A stretch of DNA of 31,331 nt. Source: JBIKWM01 sp044356305. Its GTDB lineage: Bacteria > Bacteroidota > Bacteroidia > UBA10329. The position numbers were made by a program, and so were the translations under genes. The notes below the pieces were generated by a model, which saw only the letters and a program-made list of their open reading frames with translations, was not told the DNA's origin and did no database searches. The DNA lies in contig JBIKWM010000036.1 in assembly GCA_044356305.1 (NCBI GenBank), forward strand, positions 1-31,331. The letters run 5' to 3'. Below, piece after piece: positions 15,964 through 25,200 of the stretch (positions within the stretch are counted from its first letter, which is position 1; every line of letters begins with the position of its first letter).

Positions 15964-17604
15964 TCAAGGTCGGCCCCGCGACTTCCTCACCTTTTTGAGG
16001 CTGAGCACATTCATGGCATTGGCGCCGAGCCCTTGCACCTCGGGATTCACGAAGCGCAGCACGCGGTCGTAGTAGAGCACAACGGTGGGGGCCTGGGCCG
16101 TGACGATGCTGTCCATGCTGCGGTACAGGGCGGTGCGGAGGCTGTCGTTCACGGTGCCCATGGCGCGGGCATAGAGGGCATCGTATGCGGCACTGCCGAA
16201 ACGGGTGTAGTTGGGGCCGTTGGGGGTGGCGTTGCGCGATAGGAACAGCGAGAGGTAGTTCTCGGCATCGGCATGGTCGGCCATCCACGATTTGCGGAAG
16301 AAGGGCACCTGCCCGTTGGCCACCAGGGCCGCCAACGTGGGTCCGGGGTGCACATCCACCTTCAGTTTTATACCCAGCCTTCCCAGTTGGTCCTGCATGT
16401 ACTCGCACAGGTCGGCATACTGCGAGGTGGTGTGGAGCGTGATCTCGGGCATGCCCTTTCCGTTGGGGAAACCCGCCTCGGCCAGCAGTTGGGCCGCCCG
16501 TTTGGGGTCATAGCTGTATCCTTGGGTGGGAGACTGAGCGAAACCCTGCGATGCGGGCGGGATGAAACCGTGCTCACCCGGTGTGCCGATGTTGCTGCGC
16601 AGGTGCCGCAGCATGGCCCTGCGGTCAAAGCCCATGTTGATGGCCTGCCGCACCCGCACATCGAGCAGTGGGCTGCCTTGCATGCACGCGGCCGTGTCAT
16701 CGAGCAGAAAACCGAGGTATTCGGTATTGAGAAAGGGCATGGCGATCATGCGCATGCGGTCGGTGAGCTCGGGGTGCAGGGTGCCGTTGGGGGTGAGCAG
16801 CGCATCCTTGTAACTGCCATCCTCCAGTCCCGAGAGCATGTCGAGGTTGCCCTTCATGAACTCGAGAAAGATGCTCTGCGGGTCGGTGATAAAGGAGATG
16901 CCCACCGCATCGAGATGGGGCAGGGGAGTGCCGTCATCGTCCCGTTCGAAATAGTGAGGGTTCTTATGCAGCACCAGTTTCACCCCCTCATACCACGCCT
17001 CGAAGCGGAAAGGGCCTGTGCCGATAGGATGGCGCCCGAAGTCATGCCCGAACTTATCCACCGCCTCTTTGGGCACCACGGCACAGTAGGGCATGGAGAG
17101 GATGCCCAAAAAGGGCGGGTAAGGCTCTTTTAGGGTGATGATGAGGGTGGAATCGTCCGGGGCTGCGAAACCGCCATCGGCCACGGCCGCGAACACCCAC
17201 CGGCCGGGCGAGAGCGTGGCGGGGTCGAGCACGCGGTTGAAGCTGAAGAGCACATCGCGGGCAGTGACCGCCCTTCCCTTCCCGGCAGCAAACACAGTGT
17301 GGTCGTGGAAACGGACATCCTGCCGCATGTGGAAAGTGTAGCGCTGGCCATCGGCCGATATTTCCCAACGCTGGGCCAGGCACGGTTGCACCCGCAGGCT
17401 GTCGTCCAATTGCACCAGGCCGTTGAACAGTTGATTCACCGCCCAGATGTTGCCCATGCTGCGGGCAAAGGCGGGGTCGAGGCTGGTGATGCCCTTGCTC
17501 TCGTTGTAGCGGAACACGGTGCCGCGCTGAGGGCTGTCCTGAGAAGTACAGGAAGCAGCCAACAGGCCGATGGAAAAAAGAACAAGGCGGACCTTAGACC
17601 TCAT
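15964..17604 (-). CDS. ABC substrate-binding lipoprotein, family 5 (peptide type)
   Basis: This 546-residue protein is a DppA/OppA-like periplasmic or membrane-anchored solute receptor. The signal peptide ends in the lipobox LAASC (Cys19), so it is a lipoprotein. The family hallmarks are present: SLDPAFARSMGN near the start, DVRFHDHTVF, TARDVLFSFNRVLDP, GTGPFRFE and DVRVRQAINMGFDRRAML. Peptides are the likeliest ligands. No ABC permease or ATPase gene is adjacent, so it is an orphan receptor here. The ATG at 17602-17604 is preferred because the signal peptide begins there; it lies 11 bp inside the end of the PIN-toxin gene. Its promoter would have to sit inside that gene, or it is co-transcribed with the toxin pair. 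Confidence 0.9.
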   Translation of the reverse strand: MRSKVRLVLFSIGLLAASCTSQDSPQRGTVFRYNESKGITSLDPAFARSMGNIWAVNQLFNGLVQLDDSLRVQPCLAQRWEISADGQRYTFHMRQDVRFHDHTVFAAGKGRAVTARDVLFSFNRVLDPATLSPGRWVFAAVADGGFAAPDDSTLIITLKEPYPPFLGILSMPYCAVVPKEAVDKFGHDFGRHPIGTGPFRFEAWYEGVKLVLHKNPHYFERDDDGTPLPHLDAVGISFITDPQSIFLEFMKGNLDMLSGLEDGSYKDALLTPNGTLHPELTDRMRMIAMPFLNTEYLGFLLDDTAACMQGSPLLDVRVRQAINMGFDRRAMLRHLRSNIGTPGEHGFIPPASQGFAQSPTQGYSYDPKRAAQLLAEAGFPNGKGMPEITLHTTSQYADLCEYMQDQLGRLGIKLKVDVHPGPTLAALVANGQVPFFRKSWMADHADAENYLSLFLSRNATPNGPNYTRFGSAAYDALYARAMGTVNDSLRTALYRSMDSIVTAQAPTVVLYYDRVLRFVNPEVQGLGANAMNVLSLKKVRKSRGRP

Positions 17605-17971
17605 ATGGGTCAAGTACCTCAAGGCCAGCAATACCGGAAAAGTCCCTCACATTCCGCGTAACAAGTATGTGCCTCGCTCTCACAGCAGTGGCAGCAATGA
17701 TCGCATCGGGCAACTTGATTCTCTTGGATCTTCGCAATGAAATGACCATCTCAACCAGTTCATCATCCAAAGGAATGGTCTCTGATGAATCAACAAGGGC
17801 CTTTAATGCCTTTTCACCTGTCGAGATGCTCAGTAATTCAATCTTAACAACCACCGATATCTGCATGCCGTTATCCACTATACCAGAAAGCAACTGATGG
17901 CCCTTGGGTGGGAGGCGAAGAGCTAGAAAATCGATAAGTGCGTTGGTATCGACTAAATAGGCCTTTCCCAT
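17594..17971 (-). CDS. PIN-domain ribonuclease toxin, VapC-like
   Basis: The 125-residue protein is a complete PIN domain. The acidic metal-binding residues are visible: Asp8 (YLVDTNALIDF), Glu45 (VKIELLS), Asp89 (LPDAIIAATA) and Asp110 (TRNVRDF, with Thr105 and Asn107). VapC-type toxins cleave tRNA or rRNA and are neutralised by a protein encoded upstream. Its start overlaps the end of the putative antitoxin gene by 19 bp, the usual arrangement. Its 3' end overlaps the start of the lipoprotein gene by 11 bp. The exact RNA target cannot be predicted. Confidence 0.9.
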   Translation of the reverse strand: MGKAYLVDTNALIDFLALRLPPKGHQLLSGIVDNGMQISVVVKIELLSISTGEKALKALVDSSETIPLDDELVEMVISLRRSKRIKLPDAIIAATAVRARHILVTRNVRDFSGIAGLEVLDPYEV

Positions 17972-18171
17972 TCTGAACGCAGTGTTTCCAATTCAACCAT
18001 CATCTTTGAATGTTCCTCTGCGGAAATGCTGCCCGCGAGCCGCTCAGAGATTTTCAGGGCTTTCCTTTTTTTGGCCCGATGAATCCTGATGATATTCATA
18101 GACTCCAGCTCCTCCAGAAGCCTGATGGCCTTGGAGTTGATCAGATCGATGGACAGGGTCTGAGCGCTCAT
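17953..18171 (-). CDS. Putative antitoxin of the PIN-domain toxin
   Basis: The 72-residue protein is highly charged and mostly helical (residues 12-25 SKAIRLLEELESMN; basic stretch 30-41 IHRAKKRKALKI; acidic C-terminal helix 50-70). I do not recognise a named antitoxin family such as AbrB, Phd or RHH; the call rests on position, size and overlap with the PIN gene. The basic middle part could bind DNA or RNA. The ATG at 18169-18171 is chosen because a perfect TACCTTTG box (18191-18198) lies 19 nt upstream, inside the longer open frame that starts at 18210. Confidence 0.72.
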   Translation of the reverse strand: MSAQTLSIDLINSKAIRLLEELESMNIIRIHRAKKRKALKISERLAGSISAEEHSKMMVELETLRSEWERPI

Positions 18172-18190
18172 TTCAAGTGTGCTTGAGATG

Positions 18191-18232
18191 CAAAGGTACC
18201 AACATACCATTGTGATGCTGACGGTACCTTCG
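18191..18232. promoter_or_regulatory. Divergent promoter, antitoxin gene / M28 peptidase gene
   Basis: TACCTTTG on the minus strand (18191-18198) and TACCTTCG on the plus strand (18225-18232) are 26 bp apart and back to back. Each is 19 nt from its start codon. Together with the GG next to each box they form a near-perfect inverted repeat (AAAGGTACC and GGTACCTT), so one protein could cover both promoters; the antitoxin is an obvious candidate for autoregulation. Confidence 0.6.
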
Positions 18233-18251
18233 CTTCCCTCAACCCTTCACG

Positions 18252-19622
18252 ATGCGGCTGTTCCCTATCCTGATGCTCCTGTCGTTGGGAGCCAACGCCC
18301 AGACCGATTCTCTCTTTATCCGCAGGATCTATGACGAGGCCCTTGTGAACGGGCACTCGTACCGCAACCTGCGCAGCCTGTGCAAGGACATCGGGGCGCG
18401 GCTCACCGGGTCGGCCGAGGCCGAAATGGCCATTCGCTGGGGCGATGCGCTGCTTCGGTCGTATGGGTTCGACCATGTGCAGTTGCAGGAGTTCAAGGCC
18501 CCGCACTGGGAGCGGGGCAACACCGAGGCGGGCTGGATCAGTGATGGCAATGGACATCTGCACCAGCTTCGCCTGTTGGCATTGGGTGGCTCGGTAGGCA
18601 CAGGCGGGCTGTTGGAGGGCGAAGTGATCGAGGTGATGGGAATTGATGAGATGCAGGCCCTGCCGCCCGGCACCGTCAGGGGCAAGGTGGTGTTCTTCAA
18701 CCGTGGGTTCGACCAGCGGTACATCCGCACATTCGGGGCCTATGGCGCCTGTGGCGATCAACGCAGATCGGGCGCCCTTGAGGCGGGCAAGCTCGGGGCC
18801 AAGGCCGTCATCATCCGCAGCCTGGCCCAGAACCACGACCATTTTCCCCATACCGGGGGCATGCATTACGAAGAAGGGCAGCCGCGTATCCCTGCAGCTG
18901 CCATCAGCACCAACGATGCCGACACCCTGGCCCTTTGGCTCCGTTCGGCCAAGGTGAAACTGTCCATGGAGCTCGACTGCCGCGAACTGCCCGATGTGAT
19001 CACCCATAATGTGATGGCCGAGATAGTGGGGCAGGATCCGAAATCGGTGATCACGTTCGGTGGCCACCTCGACAGTTGGGACGTGGGCGAGGGCGCGCAT
19101 GACGATGGGGCGGGTATAGCCCATAGCATTGAGGCCCTCCGTCTGCTCAATGCGCTGGGCTACAAGCCTCGCTACACCCTGCGCTGCGTGCTTTTTATGA
19201 ATGAAGAGAACGGCAACAATGGCGGCAAGAGCTACGCCAAATGGACCAAGGCGCGGGGCGAGAAACAGGTGGCGGCCATCGAGAGCGACCGGGGCGGTTT
19301 CCTCCCAGAGGGATTTGACATTGAAGGCACCGATGAGCAGGTGCGTTGGGTACAGGATCTGGCCATAGTGTTCTACGATTTCCGCCTCAGCCGATTCGAG
19401 AAGGGCGGCAGCGGGGTCGATATAGGTCCTTTGAAGGATGAATATCCCGGTATCCTGATGCTGGGCATGGACATCAACTCACAGGAGTACTTCGATCATC
19501 ACCATACCCACCACGATGTGTTTGAGCAGGTGAACAAGCGCGAACTCGAACTCGGATCGGCCGCCATGGCCGCCATGATCTACCTCATAGACCGCCACCT
19601 GGGCGAAGGGGCCGCGGATTGA
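18252..19622 (+). CDS. Exported M28-family metallopeptidase, carboxypeptidase Q-like
   Basis: The 456-residue protein has a signal peptide (residues 1-17, ending GANAQ), a PA-like insert (about 115-245) and the M28 di-zinc core. Ligands are visible as His272 (GGHLDSWD), Asp284/285 (AHDDGAG), Glu318/319 (FMNEENG), Asp346 (ESDRGG) and a His in FDHHHTHHD (about 418). The YFD-HHT ending is like mammalian carboxypeptidase Q and its bacterial homologues, which release amino acids from dipeptides. It probably works in the periplasm or outside. All catalytic residues are intact. It ends 12 bp from the convergent ATPase gene. Confidence 0.92.
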   Translation: MRLFPILMLLSLGANAQTDSLFIRRIYDEALVNGHSYRNLRSLCKDIGARLTGSAEAEMAIRWGDALLRSYGFDHVQLQEFKAPHWERGNTEAGWISDGNGHLHQLRLLALGGSVGTGGLLEGEVIEVMGIDEMQALPPGTVRGKVVFFNRGFDQRYIRTFGAYGACGDQRRSGALEAGKLGAKAVIIRSLAQNHDHFPHTGGMHYEEGQPRIPAAAISTNDADTLALWLRSAKVKLSMELDCRELPDVITHNVMAEIVGQDPKSVITFGGHLDSWDVGEGAHDDGAGIAHSIEALRLLNALGYKPRYTLRCVLFMNEENGNNGGKSYAKWTKARGEKQVAAIESDRGGFLPEGFDIEGTDEQVRWVQDLAIVFYDFRLSRFEKGGSGVDIGPLKDEYPGILMLGMDINSQEYFDHHHTHHDVFEQVNKRELELGSAAMAAMIYLIDRHLGEGAAD

Positions 19623-19634
19623 ACAAGAGGGTCT

Positions 19635-20819
19635 CTATTCGGCAAGCAATGACGGAAGCCGATGGTTCAGAAATTCATATAGGCCGATGGCAACAACATC
19701 TGCGGTGAGCAGAAAGGCCGGTTCGTGCTGAGGTGTTATGATGAAGTTGTGTTTGGCCTTCAGATCATTGATGCTCTCCCGCATGCCACGTGTCAATTTG
19801 GGCGCAAGGCTGAGTTTGATCTCGATACAGATCCATGGGTCGAGTCCTTTTACAAGTACAAGGTCCATTTCCGCTCCATCATGTGTACGATAGAAGTAGG
19901 GCTGAACAGTGCGCGGAACCAAGGTCAGGATCTGATCTATCACATACCCTTCCCACGATGCCCCTGCCGCGGGGTGCCCCAATAGCCTGTCGGCATGATG
20001 TACACCAAGCAGATAATGCAGCAGCCCGCTGTCGTGCACGTACACCTTTGAGGTCTTGCTAAGGCGTTTGCGGGCGTTGGTGAAGAATGGGTTCAACCGC
20101 CTGAGCATGAACGCCCCGCTAAGCAGGTCAACGTATCGGTTCACTGTGGTCGGACTAAGGTCGAGTGATCTCGCCAGTGTCTGGGCATTCCATAATTGCC
20201 CATGCATGTGCGCTACCATGCGCCATAGGCGTTGTACCCGCTGGGGCGGCAGGTCGGTGCCGAATAGGGTATTCAGGTCGCGCTCTACGAATGTCGAGGT
20301 GAAACTGTCAGTCCAATCGAACCACTGACTTTCATCGGCCGCTTTCCATGCCTCTGGAAATCCGCCTCTGAACCAATGTCGGTTCATATCGGGCGGTGAG
20401 CCGGGCAATTCGAGCAGGTGGAATGGATGCGCTTCAATATAGCTTATGCGCCCGGCCAGCGATTCGCTCGAGCCTCGGATCATGTAAGGTGATGCCGATC
20501 CGAGCAGCAGGAACCTGCCCGGCCTCCGGTCAATGTCTATTAATGAGCGCAGCAGGGCAAACAGCTCGGGCAAGCGCTGCACTTCATCTATCACCACCAG
20601 TCGGTCGGCCATCGAGCTCAGATACAGCTCAGGGTCCGATAGCTTCCCTAAGTCTGATGGGCGCTCAAGATCGATGTACGTGGCCGATTCGCCCTTTTCT
20701 GCCATGATCATGCGAGCCAAAGTGGTCTTTCCGCACTGGCGGGGCCCCATGATTCCCACTGCCGGAAACTGCGATAGCAGTCTCCTCATGTGTTCAATAT
20801 CAATTCTTTGTAGCTCCAT
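19635..20819 (-). CDS. AAA ATPase with DUF4143 domain
   Basis: This 394-residue protein is a member of the common AAA_14/DUF4143 family. Walker A is GPRQCGKT (residues 25-32; the usual Val is Cys here), Walker B is LVVIDEVQRLPE (Asp78, Glu79), and GSASP is the sensor-like segment. The C-terminal DUF4143 part has a winged-helix-like segment (about 215-260) and a nuclease-like strand pair (EMDLVLV, then CIEIKLS) reminiscent of a PD-(D/E)XK core. The cellular role of this family is unclear; it is often accessory and variable between strains. The ATG at 20817-20819 is chosen because TACTTTTG lies 7 nt upstream. Confidence 0.88.
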   Translation of the reverse strand: MELQRIDIEHMRRLLSQFPAVGIMGPRQCGKTTLARMIMAEKGESATYIDLERPSDLGKLSDPELYLSSMADRLVVIDEVQRLPELFALLRSLIDIDRRPGRFLLLGSASPYMIRGSSESLAGRISYIEAHPFHLLELPGSPPDMNRHWFRGGFPEAWKAADESQWFDWTDSFTSTFVERDLNTLFGTDLPPQRVQRLWRMVAHMHGQLWNAQTLARSLDLSPTTVNRYVDLLSGAFMLRRLNPFFTNARKRLSKTSKVYVHDSGLLHYLLGVHHADRLLGHPAAGASWEGYVIDQILTLVPRTVQPYFYRTHDGAEMDLVLVKGLDPWICIEIKLSLAPKLTRGMRESINDLKAKHNFIITPQHEPAFLLTADVVAIGLYEFLNHRLPSLLAE

Positions 20820-20826
20820 CGCGGAG

Positions 20827-20834
20827 CAAAAGTA
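20827..20834 (-). promoter_or_regulatory. -7 box of the DUF4143 ATPase gene
   Basis: TACTTTTG on the minus strand is a perfect TAnnTTTG and lies 7 nt before the ATG, leaving almost no leader. Confidence 0.6.
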
Positions 20835-20842
20835 ACTCATCC

Positions 20843-20875
20843 CCGTAATCCATCACTCAAACTGATGAATTACGG
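20843..20875. promoter_or_regulatory. 13-bp inverted repeat over the -33 region of the ATPase gene
   Basis: CCGTAATCCATCA (20843-20855) and TGATGAATTACGG (20863-20875) pair over 13 bp with one mismatch and a 7-nt loop. In minus-strand RNA the mismatch becomes a G-U pair. It begins 8 bp upstream of the -7 box, so it covers the -33 region: an operator is likely, or a terminator for the esterase transcript coming from upstream. Confidence 0.5.
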
Positions 20876-20924
20876 CATTGCATTTTGGGACGTGTAAATT
20901 AGAAGCGTAAAGCATTCAGAATAA

Positions 20925-20939
20925 ACCAACAAGGTTGGT
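20925..20939 (-). terminator. Hairpin directly after the esterase stop codon
   Basis: On the minus strand ACCAAC-CTT-GTTGGT begins one base after the TGA and is followed by TTATT. It is a short intrinsic-terminator-like hairpin with a weak U tract. Confidence 0.5.
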
Positions 20940-20940
20940 A

Positions 20941-22068
20941 TCACTCCTTCACCATCCGTCCCTTTATAGTGGATCCGTCTGTTAGCACCACGTTCAAGGT
21001 ATATATGCCTGCCGAAAGGGAGGTGGAACGGATCTCATGACGTCCCGAGCCGTTGCCCGCTACGATCAGGACCGTATGCCCGCGCAGGTCGGTGACGTGA
21101 ATCTCTTTCACGTCATACTTCGGATTGACAATGAGCATGCAATTTCCGCTAGTCGGATTCGGGAAAATGTTGAAGTCAATGGCCGATGTCTGCCCGATAC
21201 CTGTTGCATGAGGCAGTAGTGGATAATTCATGAAGAAGCGCCAGATCTCGAAGGTGTAGAACACATCGTTCTGCGGGCCCAGCCAGATGTGGTCGGCCCC
21301 GTTCACCTTGTAGTGCAGCACGCGGCTGTCGGGCCCGGTGCCCTGGTAGAAGTAGGTCTCAACGGTGTACCCGTCATCAAAGAGGTCGGCCAGATGGCGG
21401 TAGTCCTCGGAGGGGTCGCACTGGTTGTTGGACTTCCAGAATGTGAGCCAGTCGGCCACGGAACCTCCGAAAAAGCTGCCATCGTACCCCACATTGCTAT
21501 CGGCTGTGCCGTGGAAATGGCAGAACGGTACGGCACGTCCGGGATTGCAGGTGATGTTGCCACCTATGGTGCCGGCCACCGATGCGAAAGACATGATACG
21601 GTCGTTCAGCTCGCAGGCCAGGCGGTTGGTCATGAAACCCCCGTTGCTGAATCCGCACACGAAGATCTTCTCCGGGTCGATGTTGTACTGCGCCTCGGTG
21701 CTGTCTATCAGGGCAGAGATGAATCCGACATCGTCAATATTCAGATTCGGTCCAATGCCTAAAGTCCCGGCACCCGAGTTCCATGCGGTTGCCTGCGTGA
21801 GGTCGTCCATCAGTGCCTGTGGGGTGAGCACGATGAAATTGGCCGTGTCACTCACCTGATGGAACCCGGCCTGCGACATGTTCTGCATGTTGTCGCCCAG
21901 CCCGTGCAGCACAATCACCAACGGAGTAGGTTGTTCGGCATCATAGACCGAAGGAACATGGCGAATGAAATCGCGGGTCAGGCCCCCATGCTGAATGCTG
22001 GTGGTGATGGTCTGGGCCTGCGAGCCGAATGCGAAAGCGAGCGCTGCGAGGGTAAAGGTTTTTCTCAT
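20941..22068 (-). CDS. T9SS-exported esterase, polyhydroxybutyrate depolymerase/feruloyl esterase-like
   Basis: The 375-residue protein has a signal peptide (residues 1-19, ending GSQAQ), then an alpha/beta-hydrolase of the LpqC/PHB-depolymerase type. The oxyanion segment is VLHGLGDN (53-60), the nucleophile elbow CGFSNGGF (Ser141), HGTAD carries the probable Asp (190) and GADHIWLG the His (260). The last 75 residues (from IFPNPTSG, about 301) form a T9SS type A sorting domain, so it should be released or anchored at the cell surface. The substrate may be a polyester or a plant ester. The ATG at 22066-22068 is preferred over the longer frame from 22131 because the signal peptide starts there. 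Confidence 0.87.
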   Translation of the reverse strand: MRKTFTLAALAFAFGSQAQTITTSIQHGGLTRDFIRHVPSVYDAEQPTPLVIVLHGLGDNMQNMSQAGFHQVSDTANFIVLTPQALMDDLTQATAWNSGAGTLGIGPNLNIDDVGFISALIDSTEAQYNIDPEKIFVCGFSNGGFMTNRLACELNDRIMSFASVAGTIGGNITCNPGRAVPFCHFHGTADSNVGYDGSFFGGSVADWLTFWKSNNQCDPSEDYRHLADLFDDGYTVETYFYQGTGPDSRVLHYKVNGADHIWLGPQNDVFYTFEIWRFFMNYPLLPHATGIGQTSAIDFNIFPNPTSGNCMLIVNPKYDVKEIHVTDLRGHTVLIVAGNGSGRHEIRSTSLSAGIYTLNVVLTDGSTIKGRMVKE

Positions 22069-22099
22069 CAGTGGGGATGAATGTGACTGGGATTGATGA

Positions 22100-22165
22100 C
22101 AAAGGAAAGGATTTGTGGTGTGATGATCCATGATCTGCGTGGATCATGCAATAGGCCGACCTTCG
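22100..22165. promoter_or_regulatory. Divergent regulatory region, esterase / alpha-2-macroglobulin
   Basis: The 133-bp gap between the two start codons holds weak -7-like boxes (TTCCTTTG minus strand, 22100-22107; GACCTTCG plus strand, 22158-22165), each with one deviation from TAnnTTYG. Between them is a perfect 7-bp inverted repeat, ATGATCC (22123-22129) and GGATCAT (22141-22147), a candidate shared operator. Confidence 0.35.
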
Positions 22166-22201
22166 GCATCCCATTGCCGAACGACCAAATCATTTTTTCA
22201 A

Positions 22202-25200
22202 ATGAACCTGATGCGAACTATCGCCATGCTGCTCATGGCCATTGTGGCATTGCCTCTCACATCATTCAAAGACGCTGATTTTGCCATGATGTGGAAAGAA
22301 GTGGAATCGCTCGAAGCAAGCGGGGAACAGCGGAAGGCGCTGAGCAAGGTGGAGGCCATCTACGCAAAGGCCCGCACGGAGAAGGCCGATGTGCAGGCCG
22401 TGAAGGCCATCATCCACAAGGTGAAGTTCACTGCTCAGTTGGAAGAGGAAGGGCAGGCCAAGGCTTACGCCTGGGTGAATGCCGAAGTGGGTGGAATGAG
22501 TGGTGCGCTCAGGCAGATCACCCTTTCCATTCAGGCCGAGGTGCTGTGGGGCTACTACACCCAGAACCAGTGGCGCATCAACGAGCGCGGGCAGAGTACC
22601 GAGGCGGGCGAGGACATCCTGACGTGGGACCTGCGCACCATCACCCAAAAGACCGATGCCCTGTTCATGGCCTCGTTGGCCGATGCCGCTTCGCTGCGGG
22701 CCGTTCCTATAGGGCAATATACCGATGTGCTCACGCCCCAGCCCGACACCCGCCCGCTGCGTCCCACCTTGCACGAACTGCTGGTGGCCCGTGCCTTGGA
22801 TTTCTATCAGGATCACCAGAGCGAGTTGGCGCATTTTGAGCCTTATGGTCTATTCAAGGATGCCCAACTGCTGGGCACCTCGGAGGATTTTCTGACGATA
22901 CCGAAAGACACCGCCACCTTCTCGCCCGGGCACCGCGCCCTGTGGCTGCACCACGAGATGCTCCGGCACTTGGTCAACGCCCCCGAGGCTCTGTTGGTAG
23001 CCGACCTGGATCGTCTGGGATACTGCCATTCGCGCTCAACCAATGAGGCCAAGGATTCGCTGTATTCATCCACCCTGAACGCCCTGCAGAAACAATACGA
23101 TGGCTCGCCCATGTGGGCCGAGGTGGCCTACCGCATGGCCCTTTTTCTGAAGGCACAGGGCGAAGGAGCGGGTGCCGACTCCGATGCCGACCGCAAGGGG
23201 AAACTGGTCGAATCCCTGAAATTATGCCAGCGCATCGTGCAGTTTCACCCTACCACATTCGGGGGGCGCAACGCCAAGGCGCTCATGGATCAGCTCACCG
23301 CCCCACAATTATCTATTCAGGTGGGCGGCAATGAGCTGCCCGGTGCGCCATCGCTGCTGCACATCAGTTTCAGGAATCTGGTGGGGATAGATAAGGAGAA
23401 TGCGGCCTTGGCCCTGCGCATCGGGCGCATCTCCTATTCCGCCTTTCGCGAGAGAAGACGGGGACTGTATGGCGAGAAGATGCTCGATTGGCTGCGCGAC
23501 AATTCCACCACCGTGCACGAGCGGGTGCAATCCATCCCGCATCCGGCCGACCTACGCAACCACAGCACCGAAGTGGGCCTTCCTGCTTTGGAGCATGGCA
23601 CTTATGTGGTATTTCTCGGCTCTTCAGATAAGCTGTTCACCAAGGGCCAGGCCGATGCGTGGGCCATTTTCCATGTGAGTCCTTTGGCTCTGGTGAGTCA
23701 GGACGATAACCAGGGCACCAAGACCGTGGTGGTGGTGAACCGCGACAAGGGAACCCCGGTGGCCGATGCCATCATCCGCCTGTATGAGGAGGTGTGGGAC
23801 AACAAGGCCCGCAATTACACCCAGAAACTGGCGCATACCCTCACCACCGATGCCCAAGGCCGCGCCACCTTGCCCACCCGCAGCGATGGCAGCTACCGCA
23901 ACTGGCTGGTGGAACTGGAAAAGGACGGCAGGACCACGCCTGTGGAGGATGGCCTATACCGCTCCTGGTACCGCGATGTGCCCGTGCATCAGACACGGGT
24001 GCAGTTCTTCACCGACCGCGCCATCTATCGCCCCGGGCAAACCATCCATTTCAAGGGCATCATGTTCGATGAGCATGATGGTAAACTGACATCGGCCCGA
24101 AGCCGCAATACTGAGGTGACATTATATGATGCCAACGGGCAGAAGGTGAGTTCGTTGAAACTGCAGACCAACGGATTCGGCACTTTCAGTGGCACATTCA
24201 CCGCCCCGGTGGGCACGCTTAACGGCTTCATCACCATGAGCAATGAATATGGCTCGCACCAGATAAGACTGGAGGAATACAAGCGGCCCAACTTCGAGGT
24301 GAAGCTCGAACTGCCCAAGGCCCAGTTCAAACTAAAAGATGAAGTATCGCTGACGGGCAACGTGGCCAGCTATTCGGGCGTTCCGCTCAGTGGCACTGAG
24401 GTGAAGTACACTGTGGTCCGCAGGGCGCGATTCCCCTACCCTTGGCGGTGCTGGGGTTGGCACATCCCCACCGGCCAGGAAAGGCAGATGGCAGTGGGCA
24501 CCGCAAAAACAGATGCCGAGGGCAACTTCACCGTGAAGTTCACGGCCGAGCCCGACCACACCATCCGTTCCAGGTACCGGCCGGTGTTCAGCTATGAGAT
24601 ACGGGTGGATGCCAACGACCCGAGTGGAGAGACGCAGAGCACCACACAGTCGGTGGCCGTGGCCTACCACGCCCTGGACCTGAGCACCGACATACCCGCC
24701 ACCACCGACAACGCGGCCCTTGGCAAGGCCCGCATCTGGGCGGCCAACCTGAGCGGCCAGAAACAGAAGGCCAAGGTGCAGGTGAGGCTCGAACTGCTCG
24801 CTGCGCCATCCACCACTTTCCGCAGCCGCATGTTCGGCATGCCCGATGTGCGCACCATTGGCAAGGCCGATTTCAGGCGCGATTTCCCATTGGACAGCTA
24901 CGAGCAGGCCGACACCGATGTAAGCCAATGGGCGGTGAGCAGGAAGGTGGTCGATTCCTCCATCGATGTGAATGAAGAAGGTGCCACCTTCCCCAATTCG
25001 GGAAAACTCGATCAAGGCACTTATCGCCTCACCCTCACGGCCAAAGATGCCTTCGGGCAAGAGGTGGACCTGATCCAGCATTTTGTGTTGGATGAAGAGA
25101 AAATGGAAACCCTGCCCTCGCCCGAGGACCTATGGTTCCGGGTGGCGCAGGACACCGTGCGGCCCGGCCAGCAGCTTGCGGTGAGCATCGGCAGCGGTTT

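Noticed and set aside
15938..16408. N-terminal extension of the AbiEii partner frame
   Set aside because: It is Arg/Pro/His-rich, overlaps the lipoprotein gene in another frame, and a -7 box lies just before the chosen ATG.
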